A stretch of DNA of 64,000 nt from assembly GCA_011364925.1 (NCBI GenBank), contig RDOA01000016.1, positions 1-64,000 on the forward strand, written 5' to 3'. A model generated the notes under the pieces. That model worked only from the letters and a program-made list of their open reading frames with translations. It ran no database searches and was not told the DNA's origin. Positions 62,835 through 64,000 of this stretch are shown piece after piece (position 1 is the first letter of the stretch; the number at the start of each line of letters is the position of its first letter). The DNA comes from Promethearchaeota archaeon (GTDB lineage Archaea > Asgardarchaeota > Lokiarchaeia > Sigyniarchaeales > SOKP01). A program made the translations under genes and the position numbers.

Positions 62835-63122
62835 TTAACCTCCTGCAATAGCAGGTAAAAGCAATAATTCATCTTGATGATGAACAACGGTTTCAAGATT
62901 ATTTAGAGTACGTATATCTTTCCCGTTTAATCCTAAAATTATGTATTTACTTACGGAATCTTTAGAATCTAATATCGTTTTCTTAAAATGCTCTCCGAAT
63001 TTAGCGATAAGTTTATCTAAAATCTCCTTAATTGTAGTGTTTTCCTCAACTGATAGCTTTAATTCTTTTATTTTTGTAATATCAGCTAACAACGATAAGA
63101 AATTTATTTTTATGTCAATCAT
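62835..63122 (-). CDS. MoaD/ThiS-like ubiquitin-fold sulfur carrier
   Basis: The 95-residue protein has a β-grasp pattern (IDIKINFLSLLADITKIKEL, TIKEILDKLIAKFGE, YIILGLNGKDIRTLNNLET, LLLLPAIAGG) and ends in Gly-Gly, the site for E1 activation and thiocarboxylation. It probably provides sulfur for molybdopterin/tungstopterin or tRNA. It is on the opposite strand, convergent with the PP-loop gene, 27 bp between. The E1 gene lies 2.1 kb away, and the AOR operon at 2.6 kb would need the cofactor. Confidence 0.88.
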   Translation of the reverse strand: MIDIKINFLSLLADITKIKELKLSVEENTTIKEILDKLIAKFGEHFKKTILDSKDSVSKYIILGLNGKDIRTLNNLETVVHHQDELLLLPAIAGG

Positions 63123-63277
63123 ACGATATAGTGAATTATTTTTATATTATCAATATTAAATTCATTAAGTTAGAAAACTTAAAAGAAATTAATAATTTTG
63201 GTTATAAATTCTAAATATGTTGCTGTTTGTTTAAGTTTTAATTAATAAATTTGGTGCTTTAAATTAGAAAAAATAAA

Positions 63278-64000
63278 TTGCGAATTGGACATCTCTCCAC
63301 AGCTTATCATGCTAATTTCGTATTGATGGGTAATAACGACCTTCAAAGAGATTTTAACTTGGATATCAAGTGGAAACTATTCGGAACTGGTCCTGCAATG
63401 GTTACAGCTTTTCAAAACAAAAAATTAGATATCGGGTATATGGGACTACCTCCCGCAATTATTGGTATTGATAAAGGGGTACCAATTAAGTGCGTAGCAG
63501 GTGGTCATGTGGAAGGGACAATAATGGTAGCTAAAAAGCATTATTTAACTATGGCTGATGTCAATAATAATTTATCTGAAGTTTTTTCTCAGTTTAAAGG
63601 ACACATAGTGGGGGTTCCAAGTAAAGGATCGATTCATGATGTAATACTCAATTACTATTTAAAGAAGTTAGGCTTGATTGATGATATTAAGGTAAAACAT
63701 TACAAACAAGCAGAATTTATTGCTACAGATATGAAAAATGGAGTTCTGGAAGGAGGAGTAGGTACCCCTGCTTTAGCAGTTTTTTCTTCAACTATTTTTG
63801 AATCTCGTTTGATAATTCCTCCCGAGTTTTTATGGAAAGATAATCCTAGCTATGGTATCTTCTTTCACAAGGAACTAATAGAAAATGAACCAGAAATTGT
63901 TTTAAAATTCTTAAAACATAATAAAATTGCCTCATCAATGCTTAGAGATTTTCCATCCAAAGCAGCAAAAATAATTTCAACTACATTTGAAATACTGACT
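63278..64000 (+). CDS. NitT/TauT-type ABC substrate-binding protein, cut by window edge
   Basis: The frame is open to the window end and encodes 241 residues: LRIGHLSTAYHANFVLMG, NKKLDIGYMGLPPAIIGID, VPIKCVAGGHVEGTIMVAKK, HIVGVPSKGSIHDVILNYYL and ALAVFSSTIFESRLIIPPEF, matching the NMT1/SsuA-like family of substrate-binding proteins. The start is TTG at 63278 or an upstream ATT; no signal peptide is visible, which is odd for this family. The transported solute is unknown. The 3' end lies outside the window. Confidence 0.8.
   Translation, partial: MRIGHLSTAYHANFVLMGNNDLQRDFNLDIKWKLFGTGPAMVTAFQNKKLDIGYMGLPPAIIGIDKGVPIKCVAGGHVEGTIMVAKKHYLTMADVNNNLSEVFSQFKGHIVGVPSKGSIHDVILNYYLKKLGLIDDIKVKHYKQAEFIATDMKNGVLEGGVGTPALAVFSSTIFESRLIIPPEFLWKDNPSYGIFFHKELIENEPEIVLKFLKHNKIASSMLRDFPSKAAKIISTTFEILT

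Overview
The window reads as chromosomal DNA of a mesophilic, AT-rich Asgard archaeon, most likely of the Lokiarchaeota/Promethearchaeota type. Established archaeal markers are a methanofuran-biosynthesis enzyme (MfnB), a tungstopterin aldehyde ferredoxin oxidoreductase (AOR), HdrD-like iron-sulfur proteins and a CDC48-type AAA ATPase. Asgard-like markers are three Ras/Rab-type small GTPases, a tandem pair of GOLPH3/Vps74-like (GPP34) proteins, a possible longin-fold protein and a PH/GRAM-like protein. No rRNA, tRNA, CRISPR array or insertion sequence was found. The assignment is inference from gene content.

Layout. 1-2.5 kb: a DUF3795 protein cut by the left edge and a CDC48-N/AAA protein with altered catalytic residues. 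2.6-8.1 kb: a seven-gene minus-strand redox operon (two FMN split-barrel proteins, ferredoxin, HdrD-like protein, MfnB, dicluster ferredoxin, AOR) closed by a clear hairpin terminator. 8.4-12 kb: a soluble multi-domain histidine kinase, a receiver-ArsR regulator and a receiver-less ArsR paralogue. 12-18.4 kb: a Rab-like GTPase, a wHTH-TPR protein, a small histidine kinase with a receiver protein, and the two GPP34 genes. 18.4-26.3 kb: a GPH sugar-type transporter, a GDT1/TMEM165 cation exchanger, a TetR-linked redox operon (flavodoxin, NapH-like protein), a degenerate GTPase and a decayed acyltransferase gene. 26.3-36.3 kb: membrane proteins, an Lrp-type regulator, an ABC-2 exporter operon and several genes with broken starts or in-frame stops. 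36.4-45.9 kb: secreted proteins, Fpg glycosylase, a phosphatase-like protein, DUF362, the longin-like candidate and an FAD oxidoreductase. 46-54.7 kb: a channel-like RCK protein, a QueG-like protein, a family of duplicated 4-TM units, a MarR operon with twin palindromes, a PadR/methyltransferase-like fusion and ketopantoate reductase. 55-64 kb: a third GTPase, DUF438-hemerythrin-PAS, the PH-like protein, cold-shock protein, nitroreductase, and a sulfur-transfer group (E1-like, TusA-like, PP-loop ATPase, MoaD-like), then a substrate-binding protein cut by the right edge.

How the genes may work together (inference). The AOR operon would oxidise an aldehyde or acid and pass electrons through ferredoxins to the HdrD-like protein. 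The E1/MoaD/TusA/PP-loop group could provide sulfur for pterin cofactor or tRNA thiolation, which AOR-type enzymes need. Regulation looks mostly one-component (ArsR, Lrp, TetR, MarR, PadR) with two soluble two-component modules. The GPP34 pair is the most unusual content: its eukaryotic relatives act in Golgi membrane sorting. Several loci (25.3, 33.3, 33.6 kb) show gene decay or sequencing errors.
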